This document shows, in pieces, positions 52,014 through 60,688 of a stretch of DNA of 64,000 bases (position 1 is the first letter of the stretch; each line of letters begins with the position of its first letter). The position numbers and the translations under genes are program-made. The stretch is from DASRFA01 sp035651755 (lineage in GTDB: Bacteria > Desulfobacterota > Binatia > UBA12015): contig DASRFA010000008.1 of NCBI GenBank assembly GCA_035651755.1, positions 1 to 64,000 of the forward strand, read 5' to 3'. The notes beneath the pieces were generated by a model. It had not been told where the DNA came from. It was given only the letters and a program-made list of their open reading frames with translations, and made no database searches.

Positions 52014-52714
52014 CCTCCCCCCTGCACCGGCTCGGACGCGAGCGCGCCCGCGCGCTCTGCGCGCGCGCCCCGCTCACCCGCACGGATCATCTCCGAAAGA
52101 TCGGGTCTCATGTTCACGAACTTGACCTCCGCCCAGTCGCCCGTCAGGCGGATCGCCGACAGCGCGCCGTTGTCGACGCGCAGGCGGCGGAACTCCGCGA
52201 GGTCGAGGCGGAGGCAGCCGGCCAGGACGAGCCGCAGCGGATCACCGTGCGACACGACGAGCGCGGGCGCGCCGTCGCTCGCGCGCGCGATGCGCGCCAT
52301 CGCATCCTCGATGCGGCGGCGCACGGCGAGGAGCGTCTCGCCGCCCCCGGGCACCGCCCGGCGGATCGGGTCGATCTGGAACTCGTGGTACTCGGGGTCG
52401 CCGAGGAGGTCGCGGAAGGTCTTCCCCTCCCAGGAGCCGTAGTGCACCTCGGTGAGGCCCTCCTCCTCGCGCACCGGCAGGCCGCCGAGCTCGGCCGCGA
52501 CGATCTCGGCCGTCTCGCGCGCACGAGCGAGCGGGCTCGTCCACACGGTCGCGATGCCGAGCCCGGCGAGGTGCGGGACCAGCGACCGCACCTGGCGCCG
52601 CCCATCGTCGCTCAGCGGGATGGACCTCCGGCCCATCACCCTGTGCTCGACGTTCCAGTCGGTCGCACCGTGCCGCAGGAGGAAGAACAGGCCCTGGCCG
52701 GGGAACGGCTGCAT
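52010..52714 (-). CDS. histidine phosphatase, phosphoglycerate-mutase superfamily
   Basis: A 234-residue phosphatase. The phospho-accepting His is in FFLLRHGATDWNVEH, followed by PLSDDGRRQVRSL, WTSPLARARETAEIV, the catalytic acid in EEEGLTEVHYGSWEGK, and the second His in ALVVSHGDPLRLVLA. The pattern suits a broad-specificity or cobalamin/sugar-phosphate phosphatase rather than a dedicated mutase. It overlaps the transketolase N subunit by four bases and follows moeB by 3 bp, so it may act on sugar phosphates in this operon. Confidence 0.9.
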   Translation of the reverse strand: MQPFPGQGLFFLLRHGATDWNVEHRVMGRRSIPLSDDGRRQVRSLVPHLAGLGIATVWTSPLARARETAEIVAAELGGLPVREEEGLTEVHYGSWEGKTFRDLLGDPEYHEFQIDPIRRAVPGGGETLLAVRRRIEDAMARIARASDGAPALVVSHGDPLRLVLAGCLRLDLAEFRRLRVDNGALSAIRLTGDWAEVKFVNMRPDLSEMIRAGERGARAERAGALASEPVQGGG

Positions 52715-52717
52715 CGA

Positions 52718-53917
52718 TCACGCGGCGTGCGAGGGTGCCTCGTGACCGCCGCGCAGCCCGCAGAACTCCTCGTAGTCGATCAGCTCCTTGATCGTCGCGT
52801 GCTCGCCGCACACCGGGCACTCCGGGTCACGGCGCAGCTTGAGCTGCTTGATCTCCATCGCGAGCGTGTCGAAGTGGAGGAGCCGTCCCACGAGCGGCTT
52901 GCCGATGCCGAGGATGAGCTTGACGGTCTCGACCGCCTGCACGCAGCCGACGAGCCCGGGCAGCACGCCGAGGACGCCCGCCTCCTGGCACGACGGCGCC
53001 GCGCCCGGCGGCGGCGGCTCGGGGAAGAGGCAGCGGTAACAGGGCCCCTGGAACGGCCAGAAGACCGTCGCCTGACCCTCGAACTGGAAGATGCTGCCGT
53101 GGACGTTCGGCTTCTTGGTGAACACGCAGGCGTCGTTCACGAGGTAGCGGGTCGGGAAATTGTCGCAGCCGTCGACGATGATGTCGTAGTCGGCGAAGAG
53201 CCGGATCACGTTCTCCGACGTCAGCCGCTCGCGATGGCCGATCACGCGAATGTCCGGGTTGAGGCCCTGCAGCGTCTTCTGCGCCGACTCGACCTTCGGC
53301 ATCCCGACGCGATCGTCGGAGTGGAGGATCTGCCGCTGCAGGTTCGAGCGGTCGACGACGTCGTCGTCGACGATGCCGATCGTGCCGACGCCGGCGGCGG
53401 CCAGGTAGTAGGCGGTCGGCGAGCCGAGGCCGCCCGCCCCGATGAGCAGCACCTTCGCGTCGAGGAGCTTCGCCTGCCCCTCCTCGCCGACCTCGGGCAG
53501 GATGAAGTGCCGGCTGTAGCGCTGGAGCTGATCGGGCGTGAATTGACGATCGGCCCGCCACTCGTTGCCCGCGCCCTTCCACGCGCCGAAGCCGCCGGTC
53601 ATCGACACGACGTTCCGGTAGCCCATGTCCTTGAGAATCTTGCTGGCGATGAGCGACCGCGTGCCGCCGGCGCAGTACGCGATGATCTCCGTGTCGCGGT
53701 CGGGAACCGTCTCCTCGACCCGCATCTCGAGGAAGCCGCGGGGCAGCGAAACCGCGTTCGGGAGATGGCCCTCGCGGTACTCCTCGCGCTCCCGGACGTC
53801 GAGGACGACGACGTCCTTGCCATTCGCGGCGAGGCGGTCCTTGACCTGATCGACCGTGACCTCCGGCACCTCGCGGCGGGCCTCGTCCATCACGTCCTTG
53901 AAGGTTCGTTTCATCAC
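52718..53917 (-). CDS. rhodanese-MoeB/ThiF fusion
   Basis: A 399-residue fusion. Residues about 20-115 are a rhodanese domain with VVVLDVREREEYREGHLPNA and the active loop IAYCAGGTRS. Residues about 125-390 are an E1-like adenylyltransferase: LLIGAGGLGSPTAYYLAAAG (ATP loop), DVVDRSNLQRQILH, DGCDNFPTRYLVNDA, zinc cysteines in CYRC and CPVC, and LPGLVGCVQAVETVKLILG. Such proteins adenylate and sulfurate the C-terminus of a ubiquitin-like carrier (MoaD, ThiS, CysO). The domain order is the reverse of eukaryotic MOCS3/Uba4. The carrier is not in the window. Confidence 0.93.
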   Translation of the reverse strand: MMKRTFKDVMDEARREVPEVTVDQVKDRLAANGKDVVVLDVREREEYREGHLPNAVSLPRGFLEMRVEETVPDRDTEIIAYCAGGTRSLIASKILKDMGYRNVVSMTGGFGAWKGAGNEWRADRQFTPDQLQRYSRHFILPEVGEEGQAKLLDAKVLLIGAGGLGSPTAYYLAAAGVGTIGIVDDDVVDRSNLQRQILHSDDRVGMPKVESAQKTLQGLNPDIRVIGHRERLTSENVIRLFADYDIIVDGCDNFPTRYLVNDACVFTKKPNVHGSIFQFEGQATVFWPFQGPCYRCLFPEPPPPGAAPSCQEAGVLGVLPGLVGCVQAVETVKLILGIGKPLVGRLLHFDTLAMEIKQLKLRRDPECPVCGEHATIKELIDYEEFCGLRGGHEAPSHAA

Positions 53918-53998
53918 TGTTCCTCCGGGGGCACGTCTCCTCTAGCAGAAAGCGGACCGGCAAGGGCAGGCGCAATCCGGGAGGGCCAGCGCCTCGCG

Positions 53999-54268
53999 TC
54001 AGCCGTCGTGCGGGCGGGCCAGCAGGCCACCCGGGCCGCTCTCCGCGCGCGCGAGCTGGGCCCGCAGGGCGGCGATCTCCTGCGCCGCTGCGCGCGCGTG
54101 CACGAGCGCGACCAGCAGCGTGAACACCTGAAGGACCACCGTGAGCGCCCCCCAGCCGAGATGCGACGCGAGCGCGCTCTCGCCGTGGCCGACCCGCACG
54201 CCGACGACGAAGGTCACCACGCCCGCGGCGAACGACACCGCCGCGAGCGCCGCAGTCACCCGTCCCAC
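53999..54268 (-). CDS. small membrane protein with C-terminal coiled coil
   Basis: An 89-residue protein. Two hydrophobic helices (LAAVSFAAGVVTFVVGV and LGWGALTVVLQVFTLLVAL) are followed by a charged heptad-like segment (RAAAQEIAALRAQLARAES). I do not recognise a family. GTG at 54268 is used; a longer frame would overlap the LON-domain gene. It lies between moeB and that gene on the same strand. Confidence 0.55.
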   Translation of the reverse strand: MGRVTAALAAVSFAAGVVTFVVGVRVGHGESALASHLGWGALTVVLQVFTLLVALVHARAAAQEIAALRAQLARAESGPGGLLARPHDG

Positions 54269-54308
54269 GCCACCGCCGCGCGAAGGCGCGGGCGCTCGCC
54301 AGAGCGTC

Positions 54309-54995
54309 TCAGTGCCACGGCTCGTGCCCACGTGCGCCGGCGGCGCCCATCCCGCGCTCCGCCAGCCTGAACTCGATGATCTCGATCAGCCGCTCGAGCC
54401 GCAGCTCGGTGCCGGCGCACTCGAGGAGCGAGAGCTTCTCGACCTCGCCTAGGTCGAGCGAGAAGCCGAGCACGTTGACCAGCTTTTCGATCTCCGCGGG
54501 AAGGCGCTCCCAGAGGTCTCCCGGCACGGGGCGATCGCCGCGCTCGAGGAGCCGCGTGACGACCGCGCGCAGGCGCCGCTCGGAGCCGGTGCCCGCCGCC
54601 GCGCCGCCGGCCGCTGCCGGGCGCTCGTCGCGCCAGCGGACGCGCGCCCGCCGGTACGACCGGCCGGGCAGCTCTTCCACGACGTCGAAGGAGCGCAATC
54701 CGTGCAGCACGAGATTGGAGCGGCCGTCCGGGAGGAGCTCGAACTGCTCGATCCGCCCGACGCACCCTACGCGGAAGATCGCGGGCGAGCCGTTGTAGTC
54801 CTTCCGCCAGTCGCCGCGCAGCAGCACCATCCCGATCAGGCGGTCTCCCGCCATCGCGTCGCGGACCATGTCGCGATAGCGCGGCTCGAAGATGTGGAGC
54901 GGGAGGTCGACGTGCGGGAAGAGCACGACGTTCGGCAGCGGAAACAGCGCGACGACGTCCGGCAGCTCCTCCACGTTCGATGTCTCCTCGCTCAC
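54309..54995 (-). CDS. LON substrate-binding-domain protein
   Basis: A 228-residue protein consisting of the N-terminal domain of Lon protease alone: VALFPLPNVVLFPHVDLPLH, IFEPRYRDMVRDAMAGDRLI and GRIEQFELLPDGRSNLVLHG are the conserved strands. There is no ATPase or protease domain, so it binds substrates or partners without degrading them itself. It starts at GTG 54995, overlapping the fur-like stop (GTGA), so it is translated with the regulator. Function of these stand-alone proteins is not established. Confidence 0.88.
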   Translation of the reverse strand: MSEETSNVEELPDVVALFPLPNVVLFPHVDLPLHIFEPRYRDMVRDAMAGDRLIGMVLLRGDWRKDYNGSPAIFRVGCVGRIEQFELLPDGRSNLVLHGLRSFDVVEELPGRSYRRARVRWRDERPAAAGGAAAGTGSERRLRAVVTRLLERGDRPVPGDLWERLPAEIEKLVNVLGFSLDLGEVEKLSLLECAGTELRLERLIEIIEFRLAERGMGAAGARGHEPWH

Positions 54996-55417
54996 GGCCG
55001 CGCCTCGCTCGACCAGTCCTCCTGGCAGGCAACACAGGACCCGAAGTACGTCAAGGCGTGCTCGTCGACACGGTGCCCGGAGATCCTGCGGCGCGCGGGC
55101 GTGGAGCTCGCGCGCGGCTCGACGTCGATCACGCGCGCGCAGCGGCGGCACACGAAGTGATCGTGGCGGTCGGTCCGGCCGTCGAAGCGGGTCGGGCGAT
55201 CGCCGACCGCGACGATGCGCGCGCGGCCGTCGGCAGCGAGCTTCTGGAGATTTCGGTAGACGGTCGCGAGGCTGATCGACGGGAGGCGGCGCCGCACGAC
55301 CCGAAACACCTCCTCGGCCGTCGGGTGGGCGGTCGACCGCCGGAGCGCTGCGAGGGTCGCGTCGAGCTGGCGTGTCGCGCGCTGCGAGGACGTCGCGGGT
55401 CGCGTGCGCGAGCTCAC
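54992..55417 (-). CDS. Fur/PerR-family metalloregulator
   Basis: A 141-residue regulator. The winged helix contains AHPTAEEVFRVVRRRLPSIS and LATVYRNLQKLAADG (recognition helix). The dimerisation domain has DRHDHFVCRRCARVIDVE with a C-x2-C zinc pair and a His-rich metal site, and SCVACQ as the second cysteine pair. Two C-x2-C pairs and the context of rubrerythrin favour a peroxide-sensing PerR type over iron-sensing Fur, but this is inference. It starts at GTG in a GTGA overlap with DUF3501. It may control its own operon. Confidence 0.9.
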   Translation of the reverse strand: MSSRTRPATSSQRATRQLDATLAALRRSTAHPTAEEVFRVVRRRLPSISLATVYRNLQKLAADGRARIVAVGDRPTRFDGRTDRHDHFVCRRCARVIDVEPRASSTPARRRISGHRVDEHALTYFGSCVACQEDWSSEARP

Positions 55418-56010
55418 GGCGCGAGGTCGACCGCGAGGCTCGCCCGCTGGCTCTCGGCGAGGGTCGCCTCGGCGCGGTAGGCCGGGTGATCGATCGCCAC
55501 CCGGACGGTCGTGCCCGGCGCGGCGAGGAGGCGCGCGGCCGCCTCGTCGAGCGGGAAGCGGACGTACTGCACCGCCGAGATCTTGTCCTCGCGCGAGCGG
55601 CCGGCCTCGAAGCGCGCCGGGATCCGGCGATCGCCGATCACGAGCGAGACGTGCTCGTCGATCCCGACCAGGCGATTCAGCTTGTCGGAGATCTGCGCGG
55701 GGTCGGTGATCTCGATGAAGAGGGTCGCGGAGAGCTCGCGGTCGCCGGGGAGAAGCGCGTTGTAGACGTCGCACTCCTCGCGGATCTTGTCGATGTCGCT
55801 GATCCGCTCGACGTGCAGCATCTCCTGGATCTGGAAGAGGACGGTGTCGAAGTTCTCGAAGACGAGCGTCACCTCGTCGCCGACGGCGACCCGGCGGTCG
55901 CGCTTCAGCTCGACGATGCGACGCCGGAAATCGCCGCGCACGCTCGCGTAGCGCGACAAGCCGACGAGATCGTCGAGGCTCACCTTCCGCATCGCCGTCC
56001 GCTCGGGCAT
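55414..56010 (-). CDS. DUF3501-family protein
   Basis: A 198-residue protein of the DUF3501 family: FRRRIVELKRDRRVAVGDEV, VFENFDTVLFQIQEMLHVER, IREECDVYNALLPGDRELSA and TLFIEITDPAQISDKLNRLV are characteristic. These proteins recur next to rubrerythrin and Fe-S proteins and are presumed to take part in oxidative-stress defence, but the biochemical role is not known. Here it sits between rubrerythrin (47 bp upstream) and the Fur-like gene (overlap). The ATG before PERTAMRKVSL was chosen. Confidence 0.9.
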   Translation of the reverse strand: MPERTAMRKVSLDDLVGLSRYASVRGDFRRRIVELKRDRRVAVGDEVTLVFENFDTVLFQIQEMLHVERISDIDKIREECDVYNALLPGDRELSATLFIEITDPAQISDKLNRLVGIDEHVSLVIGDRRIPARFEAGRSREDKISAVQYVRFPLDEAAARLLAAPGTTVRVAIDHPAYRAEATLAESQRASLAVDLAP

Positions 56011-56057
56011 GAGCGGCGGGCCGGCCTCGCGAGCGCGAGCCGGCCCGCCGCCGAGCC

Positions 56058-56477
<420 letters not shown>

Positions 56478-56500
56478 CTGCTCGTCCTCCTCCGGAAGTG

Positions 56501-56548
56501 CGGTCGCCGAGCGCGACCGCCTATTAAGAAAGATTCTCGATAAGGACC
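56501..56548 (-). promoter_or_regulatory. AT-rich promoter region and leader hairpin of the rubrerythrin operon
   Basis: Upstream of rubrerythrin is a short hairpin (CGGTCGC 56501-56507, GCGACCG 56513-56519) and then an AT-rich patch around 56521-56543 (CTTATCGAGAATC then TTTCTTAATAG on the minus strand), which stands out in this very GC-rich sequence. It is a plausible promoter and Fur/PerR operator, only weakly palindromic. Confidence 0.4.
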
Positions 56549-56616
56549 GTCATACCAACGGCACGCGCAGGATCAAGGCGCGCTTCGGCGCCGTGGCCGT
56601 CGCGAGCCCGCGGCGA

Positions 56617-56847
56617 TCAACGCCCGGCGAGCATGCGCGCGATCACCGGACCGCAGCGCTTCGATCCGCACGGACCGGTCGCCGCCCGCGTGCGCCGCCG
56701 CACGTCGTCGATCGTCTTGGCGCCACCCTGGATCGCCTTCTGGATCACGCCGCGGCGGATCTTGTTGCAGATGCAGACGACCTTGTACGAATCGAGCACT
56801 TCCTGACGTCTGCGCTCGAGCTCGTCGGGATCGTCGTCTGCGGCCAC
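56617..56847 (-). CDS. Bfd-like [2Fe-2S] ferredoxin
   Basis: A 76-residue bacterioferritin-associated-ferredoxin-like protein. The four cluster cysteines lie in VVCICNKI (C-x-C) and GPCGSKRC (C-x4-C). The fold normally delivers electrons to bacterioferritin to free iron, or acts as a domain in nitrite reductases. No bacterioferritin is nearby, but the rubrerythrin operon 140 bp away suggests an iron or redox role. It is divergent from glgC. Confidence 0.9.
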   Translation of the reverse strand: MAADDDPDELERRRQEVLDSYKVVCICNKIRRGVIQKAIQGGAKTIDDVRRRTRAATGPCGSKRCGPVIARMLAGR

Positions 56848-56914
56848 GAGCGAAAGCTAGCACGCGGTCCGAAACCTTGACACCACTGGGGTCGCCGGCC
56901 ACTCTCGATCGCGT

Positions 56915-58159
56915 ATGCCGCGCTCGAGCCCGCGCATCCTGGGCATGATCATGGCGGGGGGCGAGGGCCGGCGCCTTCAGCCGCTGACCCAGGAACGCGC
57001 AAAGCCCGCGGTTCCGTTCGGCGGGAAGTACCGAATCATCGACTTCGTGCTGTCGAACTTCGTGAACTCGCGCGTCTTCTCGATCTATGTACTCGTCCAG
57101 TTCAAATCGCAATCGCTGATCGAGCATCTCGCGGCGGGCTGGCAGTTCGGCACCCTGCTCGCGGACCAGTTCATCTCGCCGGTGCCCGCGCAGATGCAGC
57201 TCGGCAAGACGTGGTACGAAGGCACCGCCGATGCGATTTATCAGAATCTGGACTTGATCGAAAACTACCGCCCGGACCTGGTCGCGGTCTTCGGCGCCGA
57301 CCACATCTACCGGATGGACATCCGCCTCATGGTGGACTTCCACCTGAGCCACGGCGCCGACGCGACGGTCGCGTCGATCCGGATCCCGGTCCACGAGGCG
57401 CGCGAGTTCGGCATCCTCGAGGTCGGGGAGAACGACCGCGTCGTCGGGTTCCGGGAGAAGCCCGAGAACCCGGCCGAGCTTCCGGGAGCGCCGGGCTGGT
57501 GCCTCGCCTCGATGGGAAACTACATCTTCGACGCCGGTACCCTCGTCGAGACGCTCCGCGAGCAGGCCGACGCGCACTCCCAAGAGGGCCACGACTTCGG
57601 CCGGCACGTGATCCCGGAGAACCTGTCGAGCCTCAAGATCTTCGCGTACGACTTCTCGAACAACCAGCTCCCCGACGAGCCGCCGGACAAGGCCCTCTAC
57701 TGGCGCGACGTCGGAACGCTCGACGCCTACTACGCCGCGAACATGGATCTCCGCGACACCGACCCGGCGCTCAACCTGTACAACCGGAGCTGGCCGCTCC
57801 GGAGCGCGCAGGCCGCGTTCCCGCCCGCGAAGTTCGTCTTCGACGAGGTGGGGCGCCGCGGCCAGGCGACGCATTCGATCGTGAGCGAGGGCTGCATCAT
57901 CAGCGGCTCGAGCGTCGTGAACTCGGTGCTCGGGCGAAACGTGTTCGTCCACAGCTTCGCGCAGGTCCAGGACTCGATCATCATGGACAACGTGCGCGTG
58001 CGCCGGCACGCGAAGGTCCGGCGCGCGATCATCGACAAGAACGTCGAGATCCCCGAGGGCGCGCGCATCGGCTACGACCTCGACCGCGACCGCGACCGCT
58101 TCACCGTGACCGAGTCCGGGATCGTCGTGATCCCGAAGAACACCGTCCTCACCGAGTGA
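56915..58159 (+). CDS. glgC: glucose-1-phosphate adenylyltransferase
   Basis: A 414-residue ADP-glucose pyrophosphorylase, the committed step of glycogen synthesis. The nucleotide motif is GMIMAGGEGRRLQPLT followed by RAKPAVPFGGKYRIIDFVLS. Catalytic-site residues lie in YEGTADAIYQN and FGADHIYRMD, and the sugar-binding region is FGILEVGENDRVVGFREKP. The C-terminal beta-helix holds GCIISGSSVVNSVLGRNV. Length is normal for a bacterial homotetramer, which is usually controlled by fructose phosphates. Only 67 bp separate it from the divergent ferredoxin gene. No other glg genes are in the window. Confidence 0.96.
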   Translation: MPRSSPRILGMIMAGGEGRRLQPLTQERAKPAVPFGGKYRIIDFVLSNFVNSRVFSIYVLVQFKSQSLIEHLAAGWQFGTLLADQFISPVPAQMQLGKTWYEGTADAIYQNLDLIENYRPDLVAVFGADHIYRMDIRLMVDFHLSHGADATVASIRIPVHEAREFGILEVGENDRVVGFREKPENPAELPGAPGWCLASMGNYIFDAGTLVETLREQADAHSQEGHDFGRHVIPENLSSLKIFAYDFSNNQLPDEPPDKALYWRDVGTLDAYYAANMDLRDTDPALNLYNRSWPLRSAQAAFPPAKFVFDEVGRRGQATHSIVSEGCIISGSSVVNSVLGRNVFVHSFAQVQDSIIMDNVRVRRHAKVRRAIIDKNVEIPEGARIGYDLDRDRDRFTVTESGIVVIPKNTVLTE

Positions 58160-58174
58160 CGGAGCGCTCGGGTG

Positions 58175-58194
58175 CGAGAGGATCCGTCCTCTCG
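58175..58194. terminator. 8-bp hairpin between convergent glgC and GST genes
   Basis: CGAGAGGA and TCCTCTCG are separated by a TCCG loop. The position between two convergent genes suits a bidirectional terminator, but no T tract follows on either strand. Confidence 0.4.
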
Positions 58195-58208
58195 TGCCGT
58201 GACGCCTT

Positions 58209-58838
58209 CTAGAGTCCTTCGAGGCGGCGGACGCTTTCGCGCTGGCGGAGGCGGTCGACGTAGGCACGCAGGAGGCGCGCGCCGTCGGGCAACGGGACGT
58301 TGCGCGACACGAGCAGGATGAGGCGCGGCGCGAACGCGGCGTCGGCGAGGCTGAAGTCGCCGCCCAGGTACTCCTTGCCGCCGGCGAGCTCGCGCTCGAG
58401 AAGGGCGAAGGCCTTGTCGACCTCGTCCTTGGCGCGGCGGAGCCGATCGGGGTCCCTCTCCGCCGCGGCCTTCGCGTGCTCGATCAAATACGTGCCCGCG
58501 GACAGCGTGAACGCGTTGTCCGCGTAGTCCTCCAGCAGCCGGATGCGGGCGCGACCGGCCGAGTCGCCCTGGGGCAGGAGAGGCGGCTCCGGGTACTCGT
58601 CCTCGAGATACTCGTTGATGACGGTGGAGTCGTAGACGACCGTACGGCCTTCCCCGTCCTCCTCGTCGACGAGTACCGGCACCTTGTGAAACGGGTTCAG
58701 TGCCAGGAAGTCGGGCGCGTGCTGCTCGTTCTTCCGCAGGTCCACCAGAATCATGTCGTAATCGAGCTGCTTTTCGGCCAGGACGATGCGCGTCTTCTGA
58801 CCGAATGGACACTGCGGGTAGTCGTACAGCTTCAGCAT
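58209..58838 (-). CDS. glutathione S-transferase family protein
   Basis: A 209-residue GST. The thioredoxin-like N-terminal domain has YDYPQCPFGQKTRIVLAEKQ (C-P-F-x-Q-K active region) and ALNPFHKVPVLVDEEDG with the cis-Pro and GSH-contacting DSTVINEYLEDEYP. The all-helical C-terminal domain has LGGDFSLADAAFAPRL. The CPFGQ motif is like stringent-starvation-protein or omega-type members, which may have thiol-transferase activity. Substrate unknown. The 244-bp gap upstream contains two repeat copies. Confidence 0.9.
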   Translation of the reverse strand: MLKLYDYPQCPFGQKTRIVLAEKQLDYDMILVDLRKNEQHAPDFLALNPFHKVPVLVDEEDGEGRTVVYDSTVINEYLEDEYPEPPLLPQGDSAGRARIRLLEDYADNAFTLSAGTYLIEHAKAAAERDPDRLRRAKDEVDKAFALLERELAGGKEYLGGDFSLADAAFAPRLILLVSRNVPLPDGARLLRAYVDRLRQRESVRRLEGL

Positions 58839-58994
58839 TCGCCCCCTCCGAAACCCCTCGTTCTCTTCGATCGCGGGGGGGTTTGGTACGGGAAAAGCCC
58901 CACTGGCGCAACGGAACTCGCGAGACTTTGTGAGCTGCAGAGGCGTGATTTGGGCGAGACAACCGCGCGCGGCCGAGCGAAGCGAGCTGGGGAG

Positions 58995-59045
58995 TGGGAC
59001 CCTTGTCGGGCTTTGCCCGACTAGGGCGAGGGGAAGATCCCCTCG
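58995..59045. repeat. two-hairpin palindromic repeat, copy 2
   Basis: This 51-bp unit has hairpin B as GTCGGGC-TTT-GCCCGAC (59005-59021) and hairpin A as GCGAGGGGA-AGA-TCCCCTCGC (59026-59046). It is identical over 51 bp to copy 3, 62 bp further on, and it is the reverse orientation of copy 1 at 50007-50047. Confidence 0.85.
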
Positions 59046-59056
59046 CTTCGATCACT

Positions 59057-59107
59057 TGGGACCCTTGTCGGGCTTTGCCCGACTAGGGCGAGGGGAAGAT
59101 CCCCTCG
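59057..59107. repeat. two-hairpin palindromic repeat, copy 3, entering lipA
   Basis: Same 51-bp unit as copy 2. Its last 25 bases contain the stop codon and final eight codons of lipA (reading N-E-G-I-F-P-S-P), so hairpin A here is partly coding. Confidence 0.85.
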
Positions 59108-59997
59108 TTCAGATGTGACCAGGCGTGGTAGGAGCTTCGGACCAAGGGTCCGGACTCGACGTGACGGAAGCCGAGCGCCCGCGCCGCGTGTCCGAGCTCC
59201 TCGAACTCGCTCGGGTGGAGGTATCGCTCCACTGGGAGGTGGTCCCGGCTCGGGCGCAGGTACTGGCCGATCGTCACGACGTCGCAGCCGGCGGCGCGCA
59301 GGTCGCGCAGGACCGCGAGCACCTCGTCGGTCCGCTCCCCGAGGCCGAGCATGAGGCCCGCCTTGGTCACCAGCTCCGGGCGCTCCTCCCTCGCCCAGCG
59401 CAGGACGTCGAGCGAGCGCTCGTAGCGGGCGCCGGCGCGCGCCCGCTTGTAGAGCCGCGGGACCGTCTCGAGGTTGTGGTTGTAGACGGCGATCGGGGCG
59501 GCGGCGACGGTCGCGACCGAGGCCCGCGCTCCCTGGAAATCGGGCGTCAGAACCTCGATCTCGCAGGCGGGAACGCGCCGGCGCACCGCCCGCGCGGCGG
59601 CGGCGAAGTGGGCCGCGCCGAAGTCCGGCAGATCGTCGCGGTCGACCGACGTGAGGACGACGTGCCGGAGACCGAGCTCGGCCACCGCGTGCGCGAGCCG
59701 CTCGGGCTCGAGCGGGTCGAGCGGCTTTGGCTTCCCGTGCGAGACCGCGCAGAAGCCGCAGTTCCGCGTGCAGGTGTCGCCCATCAGCATGAACGTCGCG
59801 GTCCCGTGCGCCCAGCACTCGGCGACGTTCGGACAGCGCGCCTCCTCGCACACCGTCGCGACGCCCGACTCCTTCACGATCCGCCGCGTGCGCGCGTATC
59901 CCGGACCGCCCGGCACGCGGACGCGGATCCACTCGGGATGGCGGCGCGGCGACGGGGAAGCATCGCCCGCCGCGGCGGGTGCGGAGCTCTCGCTCAT
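59083..59997 (-). CDS. lipA: lipoyl synthase
   Basis: A 304-residue radical-SAM enzyme inserting two sulfurs into octanoyl groups on lipoyl domains. The auxiliary cluster cysteines are in CEEARCPNVAECW (C-x4-C-x5-C), the radical-SAM cluster is CTRNCGFC (C-x3-C-x2-C), and the C-terminal RSSYHA supplies the conserved serine ligand. Everything past about residue 296 (NEGIFPSP) is encoded by a palindromic repeat and is not family sequence. It overlaps lipB by four bases, downstream of the E3 and E2 genes that need lipoate. Confidence 0.96.
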   Translation of the reverse strand: MSESSAPAAAGDASPSPRRHPEWIRVRVPGGPGYARTRRIVKESGVATVCEEARCPNVAECWAHGTATFMLMGDTCTRNCGFCAVSHGKPKPLDPLEPERLAHAVAELGLRHVVLTSVDRDDLPDFGAAHFAAAARAVRRRVPACEIEVLTPDFQGARASVATVAAAPIAVYNHNLETVPRLYKRARAGARYERSLDVLRWAREERPELVTKAGLMLGLGERTDEVLAVLRDLRAAGCDVVTIGQYLRPSRDHLPVERYLHPSEFEELGHAARALGFRHVESGPLVRSSYHAWSHLNEGIFPSP

Positions 59998-60683
59998 CTC
60001 GCTCCGTCGCGCGGCGCGCGCGGCGCTTCGGCCGCCGGTTCGCCGAGCGCGAACGCCACCCGGCGCGCGGCGACCGCGGCGACCTCGCCGACTGGCGGAA
60101 CCGGCAGCACTCCTTCGGCCGCGAGCGACGTCATCTCCACCCCAGCGATACCGCACGGCACGATCGGCGCAAACGCGCCCAGCTCGACCGACACGTTGAG
60201 CGCGAAGCCGTGCCGGGTGATGCCGCGCCGGACGCCGATCCCGATCGACGCGATCTTGCGCGGGCGCGCGTCGCCGCCGACCCACACCCCGGTCTGGCCG
60301 GCGCGCCGGCCGGCCGCGACCCCGTACTCCGCCACGACGTCGATCAGGCCGCCCTCGAGCTCACGGAGGAAGCGGTGGACGTCGCCGCCGCGCGCCCGCA
60401 GGTCCACGATCGGATACCCGACCAGCTGTCCCGGACCGTGATACGTGACGTCGCCGCCCCGCCCGATGCGATGGACCGGGATCGGCGCGCCGGGTGCGGA
60501 GCGGCCGCCGCTGCCGGGGAGATTCTCGTCGCGGCCGCCGCGACCGATCGTGTAGACCGGGTCGTGCTCGAGGAGGAGCAGGACGTCGCCCGAGCGCGCG
60601 TGGTCGCGCGCGATCTCCTCCTGGAGCGCGAGCGCCGCTTCGTAGTCGATGCGGCCCAGCCAGCGCGCTGCGAGCGTCGACAT
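59994..60683 (-). CDS. lipB: octanoyl-[acyl-carrier-protein]-protein octanoyltransferase
   Basis: A 229-residue LipB that moves octanoate from ACP to lipoyl domains. It has LLEHDPVYTIGRGG, IGRGGDVTYHGPGQLVGYP, the catalytic Lys in RPRKIASIGIGVRRGITRHG, and the acyl-holding Cys in APIVPCGIAGVEMTSL. It lies 5 bp after the E3 gene and overlaps lipA, so substrate protein, enzyme E3 and both lipoylation enzymes share one transcript. Confidence 0.95.
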   Translation of the reverse strand: MSTLAARWLGRIDYEAALALQEEIARDHARSGDVLLLLEHDPVYTIGRGGRDENLPGSGGRSAPGAPIPVHRIGRGGDVTYHGPGQLVGYPIVDLRARGGDVHRFLRELEGGLIDVVAEYGVAAGRRAGQTGVWVGGDARPRKIASIGIGVRRGITRHGFALNVSVELGAFAPIVPCGIAGVEMTSLAAEGVLPVPPVGEVAAVAARRVAFALGEPAAEAPRAPRDGAR

Positions 60684-60688
60684 GGCCT

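Noticed and set aside
56877..56905. TTGACA upstream of glgC as a promoter
   Set aside because: The matching -10 position (CACTCT) is poor and would place the start point almost at the ATG.
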